DNA from: Sulfurospirillum sp.
GTDB taxonomy: Bacteria; Campylobacterota; Campylobacteria; Campylobacterales; Sulfurospirillaceae
Reading direction: 5' to 3'
Length of the DNA stretch: 64,000 bases
Assembly (NCBI GenBank): GCA_016744795.1
Contig: JADGDR010000002.1
Span: 62,001 to 126,000 of the forward strand
In this document: positions 42,276 to 50,827 of the stretch, in pieces
Position numbering within the stretch: position 1 is the stretch's first letter
How the letters are laid out: each line of letters opens with the position of its first letter
Translations under genes and position numbers: made by a program
Notes under the pieces: generated by a model
The model's input: only the letters and a program-made list of their open reading frames with translations
Database searches by the model: none
What the model was told of the DNA's origin: nothing

Positions 42276-43229
42276 ATGTTGAAAAAATATAATATAAATA
42301 ATCAAATCATTTTACTTACAGGCATTTTAATTATAATTCCTTTCTTTTTTCAAAATGATTTTTACTTTGAAATAGCAATTTTGTCTATATTAAATGCGCT
42401 TATTTGTATAGGTCTAAATCTTCTTATGGGTTACGCAGGGCAAGTGAGTTTAGGTCATGGAGCTTTTGCAGGGCTTGGAGCATATATAGCAGTGGTACTT
42501 AGTTCTAACTATGGATTAACACCTTTGTTAAGTATTTTTATCGCAGTTGTAATTATGGGTATTTTTGCTTTTATAGTTTCTAAACCAATTTTAAAACTAA
42601 AGGGTCATTATCTTGCTATGGCAACTCTGGGTATTGGTATTATCATTAATATTGTTTTAGAAGTGGAAGATGAGTTTACCGGTGGCGTTGATGGTATGAG
42701 TGTTGATAGTTTTGTAGTTTTTGGATATGAATTTAGTGAAAGTATCTCATGGTATATCTTATGTGCCTCATTATTGGTTTTCACTATTTGGGCATTTGAT
42801 AATCTTATAAAATCACCTTTTGGAAGGCTTCTTCGCTCTATCCATGATAGTGAAAAAGCAGCAAAAAGTGTTGGTATTGATGTATCTTACTTTAAAAGTA
42901 TAGTATTTGTTATTTCGGTTGTAATTGCTACTGTTGCTGGTAGTTTGTATGCTTTTTTCTCTGGTTTTATATCACCTCAGGAGGCTTCATTTACTCACTC
43001 AATTGAATTAGTTGTTATGGTAGTACTTGGTGGTTTAGGTCGTGTTTATGGTGCTGTATTTGGTGCAGTTATTTTGACAGTATTACCTCAACTATTGAAT
43101 TCCTTTGAAGATTATGAGACTTTAATATTTGGTAGTATTATTATACTTGTAATGATATTTATGCCTAAGGGTATTGTTTCTCTTTTTGATAAAGTAGTTA
43201 AGAAGGAGTCTAATCATGCTTCAAATTAG
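42276..43229 (+). CDS. livM: Branched-chain-type amino acid ABC transporter permease
   Basis: 317 residues, eight to ten membrane helices. LNLLMGYAGQVSLGHGAFAGLGA and LATLGIGIIINIV are LivM hallmarks, and VLGGLGRVYGAVFGAVIL is the coupling region. It forms the heterodimeric pore with LivH. It starts one base after livH and overlaps livG by 14 bases. Confidence 0.94.
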   Translation: MLKKYNINNQIILLTGILIIIPFFFQNDFYFEIAILSILNALICIGLNLLMGYAGQVSLGHGAFAGLGAYIAVVLSSNYGLTPLLSIFIAVVIMGIFAFIVSKPILKLKGHYLAMATLGIGIIINIVLEVEDEFTGGVDGMSVDSFVVFGYEFSESISWYILCASLLVFTIWAFDNLIKSPFGRLLRSIHDSEKAAKSVGIDVSYFKSIVFVISVVIATVAGSLYAFFSGFISPQEASFTHSIELVVMVVLGGLGRVYGAVFGAVILTVLPQLLNSFEDYETLIFGSIIILVMIFMPKGIVSLFDKVVKKESNHASN

Positions 43230-43983
43230 TAACTTAACAAAAAAATTTGGTGGAGTAAAAGCTGTAGATGATTTGAGTTTTAGTGTTAAAAAAGGAACTA
43301 TTCACTCTATTATAGGACCAAATGGTGCAGGAAAAACAACGCTAGTTAATATGATTACAGGTGTTTATAAAGTTGATTCGGGGACAGTTTTCTTAGATGG
43401 TGGAGATATCACAAATCTTGCTACAAACAAACTAGTTCATCGGGGAGTATGTCGTACTTTTCAACATTTAGAGATATGTGGAAATTTAACTGTTATAGAA
43501 AATGTAATGTTGGGTTTCGATAAATATATGGATAAAAACATAATTAGATCATGCTTTAGGGCTAAATCAATTCTTGAAGATGAAAAAAGATATTTTGATA
43601 GAGGTATGCACCTATTAGAACTCATTGGATTGGAAAACTTTGCCCATAATGAAGCAAAAAATTTATCTTATGGGATACTAAAAAAACTTGAAATCATAAG
43701 GGCTTTAGCAACAACTCCTGAGCTTATTCTTTTAGATGAACCAGTTGCAGGACTTAACCCAAAAGAGACACATGAAGTTTCAGAGCTTATAAAAACTGTA
43801 GTTGCTGATGAGGTGACCATTATTTTAGTTGAGCATGATATGAAAATGATAATGAAAATTTCAGATTATATTACAGTTATGAATTTTGGTAAGAAGTTAG
43901 CACAAGGAACACCAACCCAAATAGTAAATAATGAAGAAGTTATAAAAGCTTATTTAGGAAGTGGAGCTTTGCATGGAAAATAA
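43216..43983 (+). CDS. livG: Branched-chain-type amino acid ABC transporter ATPase
   Basis: 255 residues. Walker A GPNGAGKTTL, a LivG-specific insert CRTFQHLEICGNLTVIENVMLGF, signature NLSYGILKKLEI (usual LSYGQQR altered to LSYGILK), Walker B LILLDEPVAGLNP and H-loop VEHDMKMIM. The altered signature glutamines are within what is seen in LivG proteins. It overlaps livM and livF. Confidence 0.94.
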   Translation: MLQISNLTKKFGGVKAVDDLSFSVKKGTIHSIIGPNGAGKTTLVNMITGVYKVDSGTVFLDGGDITNLATNKLVHRGVCRTFQHLEICGNLTVIENVMLGFDKYMDKNIIRSCFRAKSILEDEKRYFDRGMHLLELIGLENFAHNEAKNLSYGILKKLEIIRALATTPELILLDEPVAGLNPKETHEVSELIKTVVADEVTIILVEHDMKMIMKISDYITVMNFGKKLAQGTPTQIVNNEEVIKAYLGSGALHGK

Positions 43984-44686
43984 TATATTAAAGATAAGCA
44001 ATTTAAGTTGTAATTATGGTCAAATAATAGCCTTAGAAGATATAAGTTTAGAGATAAACAGAGGTGAAATTGTATCACTTATAGGTGCCAATGGTGTAGG
44101 TAAAACTACACTATTGCGAACTATAAGTGCGTTGAGCAAAGAAAAGAGTGGTAAGATACTTTTTTGTGGAGTTGATATAACAAAATATGACTCAGATAAA
44201 AGAGTGCGTATGGGGATTGCCCAAGTTCCTGAGGGAAGAGGGCTTTTTACAATTTTAAGTGTTGAAGAAAATCTAAAGTTAGGGGCATATTGTAGAAAAG
44301 ATGATAAAATAATCGAAGATTTAGATTATGTATATGAAAAATTTCCAATTTTAAGAGAAAAAAAAGATGATTATGCAGGAACACTCTCAGGTGGACAGCA
44401 ACAGATGATTGCTGTGGGACGTGCTTTAATGAGTAAACCAAAACTGCTTCTACTAGATGAGCTTAGTATGGGATTAGCTCCTATTGTAGTTGAAGAAATT
44501 TTTAATGTTATTACAACGCTAAGAGATATGGGCACAACAATATTTCTTGTAGAACAAAATGCATTTTTGGCCTTAAGTATATCTGATAGAGCATACGTTC
44601 TTGAAAATGGGCGTGTTGCCATTAGTGGAAAATCAGAAGATATGCTAAGTGATACTAGAGTAAAAGAGGCATACTTAGGAGTATAA
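43973..44686 (+). CDS. livF: Branched-chain-type amino acid ABC transporter ATPase
   Basis: 237 residues from the ATG at 43973, chosen over one at 43961 because LivF proteins begin about this close to LKISNLSCNYGQI. Walker A GANGVGKTTL, GIAQVPEGRGLF, signature LSGGQQQM, Walker B LLLLDELSMGLAP and VEQNAFLAL. It overlaps livG by 11 bases and closes the importer operon. Confidence 0.93.
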   Translation: MENNILKISNLSCNYGQIIALEDISLEINRGEIVSLIGANGVGKTTLLRTISALSKEKSGKILFCGVDITKYDSDKRVRMGIAQVPEGRGLFTILSVEENLKLGAYCRKDDKIIEDLDYVYEKFPILREKKDDYAGTLSGGQQQMIAVGRALMSKPKLLLLDELSMGLAPIVVEEIFNVITTLRDMGTTIFLVEQNAFLALSISDRAYVLENGRVAISGKSEDMLSDTRVKEAYLGV

Positions 44687-44692
44687 GTATGC
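44669..44692. terminator. Hairpin between livF and fliT
   Basis: GCATACTTA (44669-44677) and TAAGTATGC (44684-44692) form a 9-base-pair stem with a 6-base loop overlapping the livF stop. A T-run (CTCTTTTA) follows only on the minus strand, so it probably ends the flagellar transcript. Confidence 0.5.
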
Positions 44693-44913
44693 TAATGAGA
44701 CTCTAAAAAAGCTTTTGTTTGCTTGATTTTATTTAATGCATTAAGTGTATTTTGTTTTTCTGCATCAACAATAGAAATTGCCTCATTTATTAAGGCTAAA
44801 GCTTCTCCTGCTTTAGCCAAATTTGTTATTTTGGGTATTTTACTTATTAATTTCCCTATATTGACTATATCTTTGTTTATAATTGCTAATTTTAAATCAT
44901 TCAACCACTTCAT
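44692..44913 (-). CDS. fliT: Small helical protein after fliS, FliT-like
   Basis: 73 residues from the ATG at 44913, which has GAGGAG nine bases upstream; a GTG at 44937 is also in frame. It is entirely helical (MKWLNDLKLAIINKD; EALALINEAISIVDAEKQNT), the size and position expected of the FliD chaperone FliT, directly after fliD-fliS. Sequence similarity to FliT is weak, so the name rests mainly on context. Confidence 0.6.
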   Translation of the reverse strand: MKWLNDLKLAIINKDIVNIGKLISKIPKITNLAKAGEALALINEAISIVDAEKQNTLNALNKIKQTKAFLESH

Positions 44914-45277
44914 AAGCAGTCTCCTCATTCCATGCACTTAAAAGTACTCTTGTTACTTTTATTACTTCATCTAAATTTGATGTATCGCTATTTATATTAC
45001 ACTGCGATAATAGTTTTATTTGTTGAGCGTAGATACCACCTAAATAGTGGGCTATACTTCCACCATCATAATTTAATGAATTTATTAATTCAGAAAAAAT
45101 AGCTGTTGTTCTATTGATCCAATATACTTTTTTCTCTACGTCATTAATCTCAATTGCTCTTTTTGCTTGTGAAGCAAATTTAAGAATACCTTCATAAAGC
45201 ATTTTTATTAATTTTTCTGAAGATTCTATTGATACATTATTTTGTGAATATGCTGAATAAGCTAAATTTGATCTCAT
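44897..45277 (-). CDS. fliS: Flagellin chaperone FliS
   Basis: 126 residues, helical bundle. AYSQNNVSIESSEKLIKMLYEGILKF is the FliS N-terminus, INDVEKKVYWINRTTAIFSELINSLN the central helices. It binds the flagellin C-terminus before export. It follows fliD after ten bases and overlaps the FliT-like gene. Confidence 0.94.
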   Translation of the reverse strand: MRSNLAYSAYSQNNVSIESSEKLIKMLYEGILKFASQAKRAIEINDVEKKVYWINRTTAIFSELINSLNYDGGSIAHYLGGIYAQQIKLLSQCNINSDTSNLDEVIKVTRVLLSAWNEETAYEVVE

Positions 45278-45287
45278 TGGTTTTCCT

Positions 45288-47312
45288 TTATTTACTTGTT
45301 ACTGATTGTTGAATCATTAGTGATAGTGACTGAAATTGTGCATTCAATTTACCAATTATACTATCATATGCAGCAAATTTAGTTGCCATAATTGCATATT
45401 TTTTATCTAATGTTTCAATTGTTCTTTCTTTTTCTGTGAATAGTGAACTGCTATTTGTTTGAAGTTGTGATTCATACAACTCAAGAATAGAGTCATTACC
45501 TGATATATAACTAGATAATAGAGAATTAAATTTAGTAAAATATCCATCAGTTGACTCACTTTTTCCATAAGTTGTACCAGTGTTTAATCCTATATTTGTG
45601 AGTTTTGCTGTATCTCCTGATACAGTTATATCATAACCTGCGTTACTTGTTAGATTTATTCCAGTTCCATCACTATTTAAAACAGCAGTTACTCCTAGTA
45701 TATTTGCACTATTGATAGCACTTTTAAGTGACTCTGCATTTTCTGATGGTGTTCCAGTAAGGTTTACTACGATATTTGTATCGTTGATTACTAAGTCTCC
45801 ATTAGCTACATCTACAAGTCCATTAATTGCTGTACCTTTTATTTTGGTTTCAAATGTTTTGGTTGAACCTTTAAAAAATTCTTTTACATCGGTTGGATTA
45901 TCTGCTAGCCTTTCATTAAGCTTTGAACTATCAAATTCAAGTATACCAGCAGAATTTAGAGAAACCCCATAATCTGTAATAGTTCTCATTCTTGTTTTGC
46001 CTATATCCTCTCTAGTAATTCCGTCTGCTTTACCTTTATCAAGAATTTTTTGTATTTCTTTTTCAGTTCTTGGTACAGTGTCAGAATATAGAAGTTGTCT
46101 ATTTATATTTGATTTGAGTGTTTTAATTTCACTTACACTTTGAAAATTACCTGCTACTTTTGTATCAGCATTATATTTTGTTGATGCATTGAGATTACTT
46201 ATAAGTTCATTATATTTGCTTACGAAGGCTTCAATATTTGTTGATATTTCTTTTGTATCTTGAGTAATAGATACATTGCTGACACCTACTTCATTTAGTG
46301 TCATATTAATACCTACTACTAAGTCACTAAAGCTGTTACTATCCCTTTTGATTTCAACACCATTAAACTTAAAAGTGGCATCTGTAGCAGTTTGTATATG
46401 ATTATTTTGAGTTGGTGAAGCCATTGCATTGATCCCAAAAGTGACATCTGAGCCATTTGCAGATGAAACAGTCATATTATTGCTTTGAGATTGAAGTGCT
46501 AATTTCCCATCTACTATGGAGGCAGTAAGTAGTTTTCCTAATGCTGGATCTATGTTGATTTTGTTCTGTATCTCAGTAATAGTATCTCCATCTTCAACAC
46601 TTATATTGTAATTAGTACCACCAACGTTAAAAGTCAAAGTATCTGTTCCTGAGTGAGCCCCAGTTGGCGCATTTGCTGAGTATTGGTAATTTGTTAAACC
46701 CAAATTTAAAGCTGCCCCATTTGCAGATGTGATAGACATAGTATTATCTGCACCTGTTTTAGTTGATTGAATTACAAGTTTATAGGGATCTGTACCACCT
46801 ACATTTAAAATAGAGGCACTTACTTTTCCCTCAGTAGCATCAAAAACTTTATCTTTAAATTGGCTAATAGTAGTTGTTGAATCTACTTCTATATCGTATG
46901 TTTTTCCATCTATACTTATTTTTATTGTATCGGCTTGTGATATAAATTTACTATTTTTTTCAGTAAAAGCTCTACTCTCATAAACATCTTTCATAGCTAA
47001 AGTTTTTACATCTATACTAAATTCTTGTATAGTAGTTCCAGATGCTGCCGTAACTGTTGCTGCGTCACCAGAGACAGAAGTACTTCTTTTTAGATAAGAA
47101 TTTTCATTTGAGAGTGAACTTGTCATTGATTTTAGAGCTGCAGTAAAAGTAGTCAATATAGATAAGTCTGATTGTAAAACTTTATTTTGAGATAGCTTAG
47201 ACTTTAATGGATCTACTTGTGTTTTATCATCCACTGCTCTTAGTTTATCAATAATATCGTAGTTTAATGCTCCTTGGCTTCCTAGTCCTAATGAGGTTAA
47301 TGAAGATGCCAT
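45288..47312 (-). CDS. fliD: Flagellar filament cap protein FliD
   Basis: 674 residues, longer than the E. coli protein (about 470) but usual for Campylobacterota. N-terminal FliD_N (SLGLGSQGALNYDIIDKLRAVDD), a variable middle rich in Thr/Ser/Asn with two TITSANG-type repeats, and FliD_C with a coiled coil ending YAIMATKFAAYDSIIGKLNAQF. It caps the growing filament and can mediate adhesion. Confidence 0.94.
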   Translation of the reverse strand: MASSLTSLGLGSQGALNYDIIDKLRAVDDKTQVDPLKSKLSQNKVLQSDLSILTTFTAALKSMTSSLSNENSYLKRSTSVSGDAATVTAASGTTIQEFSIDVKTLAMKDVYESRAFTEKNSKFISQADTIKISIDGKTYDIEVDSTTTISQFKDKVFDATEGKVSASILNVGGTDPYKLVIQSTKTGADNTMSITSANGAALNLGLTNYQYSANAPTGAHSGTDTLTFNVGGTNYNISVEDGDTITEIQNKINIDPALGKLLTASIVDGKLALQSQSNNMTVSSANGSDVTFGINAMASPTQNNHIQTATDATFKFNGVEIKRDSNSFSDLVVGINMTLNEVGVSNVSITQDTKEISTNIEAFVSKYNELISNLNASTKYNADTKVAGNFQSVSEIKTLKSNINRQLLYSDTVPRTEKEIQKILDKGKADGITREDIGKTRMRTITDYGVSLNSAGILEFDSSKLNERLADNPTDVKEFFKGSTKTFETKIKGTAINGLVDVANGDLVINDTNIVVNLTGTPSENAESLKSAINSANILGVTAVLNSDGTGINLTSNAGYDITVSGDTAKLTNIGLNTGTTYGKSESTDGYFTKFNSLLSSYISGNDSILELYESQLQTNSSSLFTEKERTIETLDKKYAIMATKFAAYDSIIGKLNAQFQSLSLMIQQSVTSK

Positions 47313-47315
47313 TAT

Positions 47316-47684
47316 TTATCCTTTTTTATCAAAAATTGTTCCTATTATTTCTTGCATTTTTTCAGAGAGTAGCATAGCTTCTTCTGTGGGAATTTTTCTA
47401 ATCATTTTTCCCGTACTTCTCTCCATTACATTAACAAACATAACGTTAATTTCATCATTAAAACCAAATTTTACATTAGTATCTAATGCTTTCATGTTGT
47501 CATTTAGTTTTTCTACAGTTGCATTTAGTTTTTCTGTAACATCTTGTTTATTTTGCACATTTTCTTTATCACTTTTTGTCATTTGATGAGAATTTTCAAC
47601 TTCTCTTGTTGGCATAGGAGCTTGTGTCTTTGGCGTGCTTACCATCGACTCCACTTGTTTACTTGTTGAGCTAAAAATATCCAT
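47316..47684 (-). CDS. flaG: FlaG-family protein
   Basis: 122 residues. The N-terminal half is Ser/Thr/Gln-rich; the C-terminal FlaG domain is LDTNVKFGFNDEINVMFVNVMERSTGKMIRKIPTEE-like. FlaG affects filament length. It is the first gene of the flaG-fliD-fliS-fliT unit behind a sigma-28-like promoter. Confidence 0.92.
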   Translation of the reverse strand: MDIFSSTSKQVESMVSTPKTQAPMPTREVENSHQMTKSDKENVQNKQDVTEKLNATVEKLNDNMKALDTNVKFGFNDEINVMFVNVMERSTGKMIRKIPTEEAMLLSEKMQEIIGTIFDKKG

Positions 47685-47726
47685 TTTGTCCCCCTTGACA
47701 ATACTGTTTCATATTAACTATATATT

Positions 47727-47753
47727 ATATCGGACATAAAGAATTTTTTTTTA
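47727..47753 (-). promoter_or_regulatory. Sigma-28-type promoter for flaG-fliD-fliS
   Basis: On the minus strand TAAA (47753-47750) and CCGATAT (47733-47727) are 16 bases apart, about 43 bases before the flaG start. Confidence 0.65.
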
Positions 47754-47816
47754 TACTTTTATATGGTTATTATTTGAATTACTATAGAATTGCTTAAATT
47801 AATTAGGAGATAATCT

Positions 47817-48170
47817 GTGAAAATTGCTTTAGCATGTCAGTCTATTTTGTTGGAAAAGTCTTTAGATATATTTTTAAAAAGTTATATTGTACCTTATAAG
47901 CAGTGTGATTTTGTTATTGGTGATAAAAAAATAGAGATAGATAAACCTCTTTTTTGTATAGCTACTGAGAATTCTGATTTATGTGTGCCTTTTTCTAAAA
48001 GTGCTTTAATGTTAAAGCTAGAGAAGTTTTATGGCACTTTACTAGTTGCAAAACCAGTAGAAATTACAAAACAGGTTGATGTTAAAGAATTAGAAAAAAA
48101 GATAACAAAATTAACCGATTCATTTAGAAAGAATTTAGTTAAAGTAATAAAAGAGCATTATGATAACTAA
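47817..48170 (+). CDS. Protein of unknown function upstream of rsmD
   Basis: 117 residues from a GTG at 47817 with TAGGAG six bases upstream. KIALACQSILLEKSLDIFL opens a small alpha/beta domain, and the last 30 residues form a charged helix (KELEKKITKLTDSFRKNLV). Three cysteines in the core. It overlaps rsmD by 11 bases, so the two are translated together. No family is recognised. Confidence 0.65.
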   Translation: MKIALACQSILLEKSLDIFLKSYIVPYKQCDFVIGDKKIEIDKPLFCIATENSDLCVPFSKSALMLKLEKFYGTLLVAKPVEITKQVDVKELEKKITKLTDSFRKNLVKVIKEHYDN

Positions 48171-48723
48171 AAAAATTGTGGCTGGAAAATATAAAAACAA
48201 AGTTATAAATTTACCCCCTTTAGATAGTACAAGAAGTACAAAATCAATTATGAAAGAGTCACTTTTTAATACTTTGCAATTTGATATAGTAGGTGAAGTT
48301 TTTGTAGAAGTCTTTGGTGGTAGTGGTTCAATGGGACTTGAGGCTTTAAGTAGAGGTTCTAATCATGCCTATTTTTTTGAAAAAGACAAAAAAGCTTATG
48401 CTATTTTAAAAGATAATTGTGCAAGAATAGCAAAAAATGATACTACATGTATAAACGCAAATAGTTTTGAAGAGTTTCCCAAGTTTCTTAAAAAACAAAA
48501 AGAAAAAATATTTTTTTACTTTGATCCACCTTTTTCTATACGAGAGGGAATGGAAGATATATATATAAATACTATCAATCTTATTGAGATGATACCAAAA
48601 GAGTTGTCACATTTAATCATAGTAGAACATATGAGTAAGCAAAAAATGCCAGAAATTATTGGAAATTACACTATTAAAAAAACAAAAAAATTCGGAAATA
48701 GTAGTTTAACTTATTACATGTAA
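48160..48723 (+). CDS. rsmD: 16S rRNA (guanine-966-N2)-methyltransferase
   Basis: 187 residues. IVAGKYKNKVINLP and STRSTKSIMKESLFNTL are RsmD N-terminal blocks; VFGGSGSMGLEALSRGS binds SAM (the usual DLFAGSG altered to EVFGGSG); FYFDPPF is the catalytic N/DPPF. The stop TAA and the last codons (TAC ATG TAA) are part of a TACATGTA palindrome at 48715. Confidence 0.9.
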   Translation: MITKKIVAGKYKNKVINLPPLDSTRSTKSIMKESLFNTLQFDIVGEVFVEVFGGSGSMGLEALSRGSNHAYFFEKDKKAYAILKDNCARIAKNDTTCINANSFEEFPKFLKKQKEKIFFYFDPPFSIREGMEDIYINTINLIEMIPKELSHLIIVEHMSKQKMPEIIGNYTIKKTKKFGNSSLTYYM

Positions 48724-48726
48724 AGG

Positions 48727-48742
48727 TGGAACACCAATTGCT
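48727..48742 (+). promoter_or_regulatory. Sigma-54 promoter for flgI
   Basis: TGGAAC-N5-TTGCT keeps the invariant GG (-24) and GC (-12) ten bases apart. It lies 35 bases before flgI, fitting RpoN control of mid-class flagellar genes. Confidence 0.75.
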
Positions 48743-48776
48743 TTAACTTTATATAACAATGAGTTAAAGGAAAATT

Positions 48777-49838
48777 ATGAAATTTGTAAGTGCTTTTTTC
48801 TTACTACTACTTACTATTACATCATTAAATGCTGAAAAGGTAAGAGAAATTGCTAATATCATTGGTGTTAGAGAAAACCAAGTTATAGGTTATGGTTTGG
48901 TTGTTGGTCTTAATGGAACTGGTGATGGCTCTTCTTCAAAATTTACAGTACAGTCTATGTCAAATCTTCTTCAAACAGTTGGTGTTAAAATAGATCCAGC
49001 TGATATAAAATCAAAAAATGTTGCAGCAGTAATGGTAACAACTTCACTTCCATCTTTTGCTCGACAAGGTGATAAACTCAATGTTACTATATCATCTATA
49101 GGTGATGCAAAATCATTAGAGGGTGGTACACTTTTAATGACAGCATTAAAAGGAGTTGATGGTCAAATTTATGCACTTTCACAAGGCTCAGTTACTATAG
49201 GTGGAAGAAATGGTAAAGGTGGCGGAACTAAGAATCATACAACAGCAGGAACAATTTTTGATGGTGCTGTCGTTGAAAAAGAAATTTTGTATGATATTTA
49301 TAATCAAAATTTTGCAAATCTAAGTTTAAAAAATTCAAATTTTAAAACAGCAGTTTCCGTTCAAAAAGGAATTAATGAATTTTTTCAAGAGGATATTGCC
49401 GTAGCTATTGATTCAAGAACAATAAGACTTATGAAACCTTCTGATGTATCTATGATTGAATTTTTAGCAAGTACTTTAGAAGTAGATGTTGATTATCAAA
49501 AAGAACAAAAAATTGTTGTTGATGAGAGAACAGGAACTATTGTATCTGGGATAAATATAAAAGTTGACCCAGTTGTTATAACACACGGAGATATCACAAT
49601 AAAAATTACACCTCAAAAAGAGATTTTAGAAAATACATTAAAAGATGGAATTAATATGAAAAATGGTGTTCACATTAGTGCTGATGAAAACCTTTTGAAC
49701 ATGGAAAATGAGCAAATAACAGTTGCTAATCTTACAAGGGCTTTACATAAACTTGGTGCAAAACCTAAAGATATAATTTCAATTTTAGAAGGCATAAAAA
49801 GAGCAGGTGCAATAAGAGCAAAGTTGGAGGTAATCTAA
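48777..49838 (+). CDS. flgI: Flagellar P-ring protein FlgI
   Basis: 353 residues with signal peptide (about 1-19). IANIIGVRENQVIGYGLVVGLNGTGDG is the FlgI signature, and GINIKVDPVVITHGDITIKI and ALHKLGAKPKDIISILEGIKRAGAIRA mark the C-terminus. It builds the periplasmic ring around the rod. It overlaps the next gene by one base. Confidence 0.96.
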   Translation: MKFVSAFFLLLLTITSLNAEKVREIANIIGVRENQVIGYGLVVGLNGTGDGSSSKFTVQSMSNLLQTVGVKIDPADIKSKNVAAVMVTTSLPSFARQGDKLNVTISSIGDAKSLEGGTLLMTALKGVDGQIYALSQGSVTIGGRNGKGGGTKNHTTAGTIFDGAVVEKEILYDIYNQNFANLSLKNSNFKTAVSVQKGINEFFQEDIAVAIDSRTIRLMKPSDVSMIEFLASTLEVDVDYQKEQKIVVDERTGTIVSGINIKVDPVVITHGDITIKITPQKEILENTLKDGINMKNGVHISADENLLNMENEQITVANLTRALHKLGAKPKDIISILEGIKRAGAIRAKLEVI

Positions 49839-50128
49839 TGCAAAATATAGATAATTCTATGGCACTTATGAATACAACATATACGCCACAAAGCATAAAA
49901 GTTGAAAATAGTACAGATGCAAGGTTAAAAGAACAAACAGATAAGTTTGAAGCTTTTTTTATTAAAAAGGTTTTAGACATTTCACTAAAAAATGACAATA
50001 AACTTTTCGAAAAAGATGCTGGTGACAAGATATATAATTCAATGTATAACGATGCTATGAGTGACTCTTTGACTGGTAAGTTTGGTTTTAGTGAGATGTT
50101 ATTTAACTTTTTAAAAGAGGGACGTTAA
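49838..50128 (+). CDS. flgJ: Rod-binding protein, FlgJ N-terminal type
   Basis: 96 residues, only the rod-binding domain: DKFEAFFIKKVLDISLKND and IYNSMYNDAMSDSLTGKFGFSEML. The peptidoglycan hydrolase domain of enterobacterial FlgJ is absent, as is usual in Campylobacterota; another hydrolase must open the wall. Confidence 0.88.
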   Translation: MQNIDNSMALMNTTYTPQSIKVENSTDARLKEQTDKFEAFFIKKVLDISLKNDNKLFEKDAGDKIYNSMYNDAMSDSLTGKFGFSEMLFNFLKEGR

Positions 50129-50151
50129 GGTTTTTTATTTTTAACCGATAT
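50126..50151 (+). promoter_or_regulatory. Sigma-28-type promoter for flgM-flgN-flgK
   Basis: TAAG (50126-50129), 15-base spacer, CCGATAT (50145-50151), 30 bases before flgM. The -35 lies on the stop codon of the upstream flgJ gene. Confidence 0.7.
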
Positions 50152-50181
50152 AAGTGTATAACTTATACAAGGAAGGTTAAG

Positions 50182-50376
50182 ATGATTTCAAATGTACAGG
50201 CTGGAAATACAGCCTATTTGCAACAGATAAACTCTAAAGATAAAAAAGAGACAACATCTGTAAGCGAAGTAAAAGAGATGGACAAAGTCGAATCTTTAAA
50301 AGAGCAGATTCAAAATGGTGACTATAAAATAGACACTAGAAAAACTGCAGAGGCGATAGCCAAAGATCTGATTTAG
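50182..50376 (+). CDS. flgM: Anti-sigma-28 factor FlgM
   Basis: 64 residues, short as in Campylobacterota. The C-terminal sigma-binding part is recognisable: DKVESLKEQIQNGDYKIDTRKTAEAIAKDL. It holds FliA inactive until exported. Its own promoter looks FliA-dependent, giving negative feedback. A good AAGGAAGG site precedes the ATG. Confidence 0.9.
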   Translation: MISNVQAGNTAYLQQINSKDKKETTSVSEVKEMDKVESLKEQIQNGDYKIDTRKTAEAIAKDLI

Positions 50377-50396
50377 TCCTGAAACAAGGATGAATT

Positions 50397-50825
50397 ATGT
50401 TATCACACTATCTTACAATTTCAATAGAAGATATAGAAAATTTGATTGAATTAACTTCAAAAGATATTTTAGATATAAAAGAAGCAAAACATGATGATAT
50501 TTTTAAAAGAACTAAAATAAAAAGTGATTTAGTAAAATCTTTTGAAAATAAAAAAAGTATGCTTGATAATGAACTGATAAAATTGGTTAAAAGTAGTGAT
50601 AATAAGCCTCTTGAAGAGATACTTGATAATTCACAACAACAGATGTTAGAAGATATGAAAGATAGACTCCTTACTCTTAAACAAAAAAATAAAGAGTATG
50701 CTCGTTTCGTTGTAACAGTGAGTGAGTTTTATAATAATCTTTTAGATAGTGTTTTTCCAAGAGATATGGATGGCTATCAAAAAGTAAATCATAAACCAGC
50801 ATCATTACTCAAAGTAAGGGCTTAG
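50397..50825 (+). CDS. flgN: FlgN-type flagellar chaperone
   Basis: 142 residues, all helical. IEDIENLIELTSKDILDIKEAK and KKSMLDNELIKLVKS match the FlgN coiled-coil pattern, and the position between flgM and flgK is diagnostic. It escorts FlgK and FlgL to the export gate. It ends two bases before flgK. Confidence 0.85.
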   Translation: MLSHYLTISIEDIENLIELTSKDILDIKEAKHDDIFKRTKIKSDLVKSFENKKSMLDNELIKLVKSSDNKPLEEILDNSQQQMLEDMKDRLLTLKQKNKEYARFVVTVSEFYNNLLDSVFPRDMDGYQKVNHKPASLLKVRA

Positions 50826-50827
50826 CT

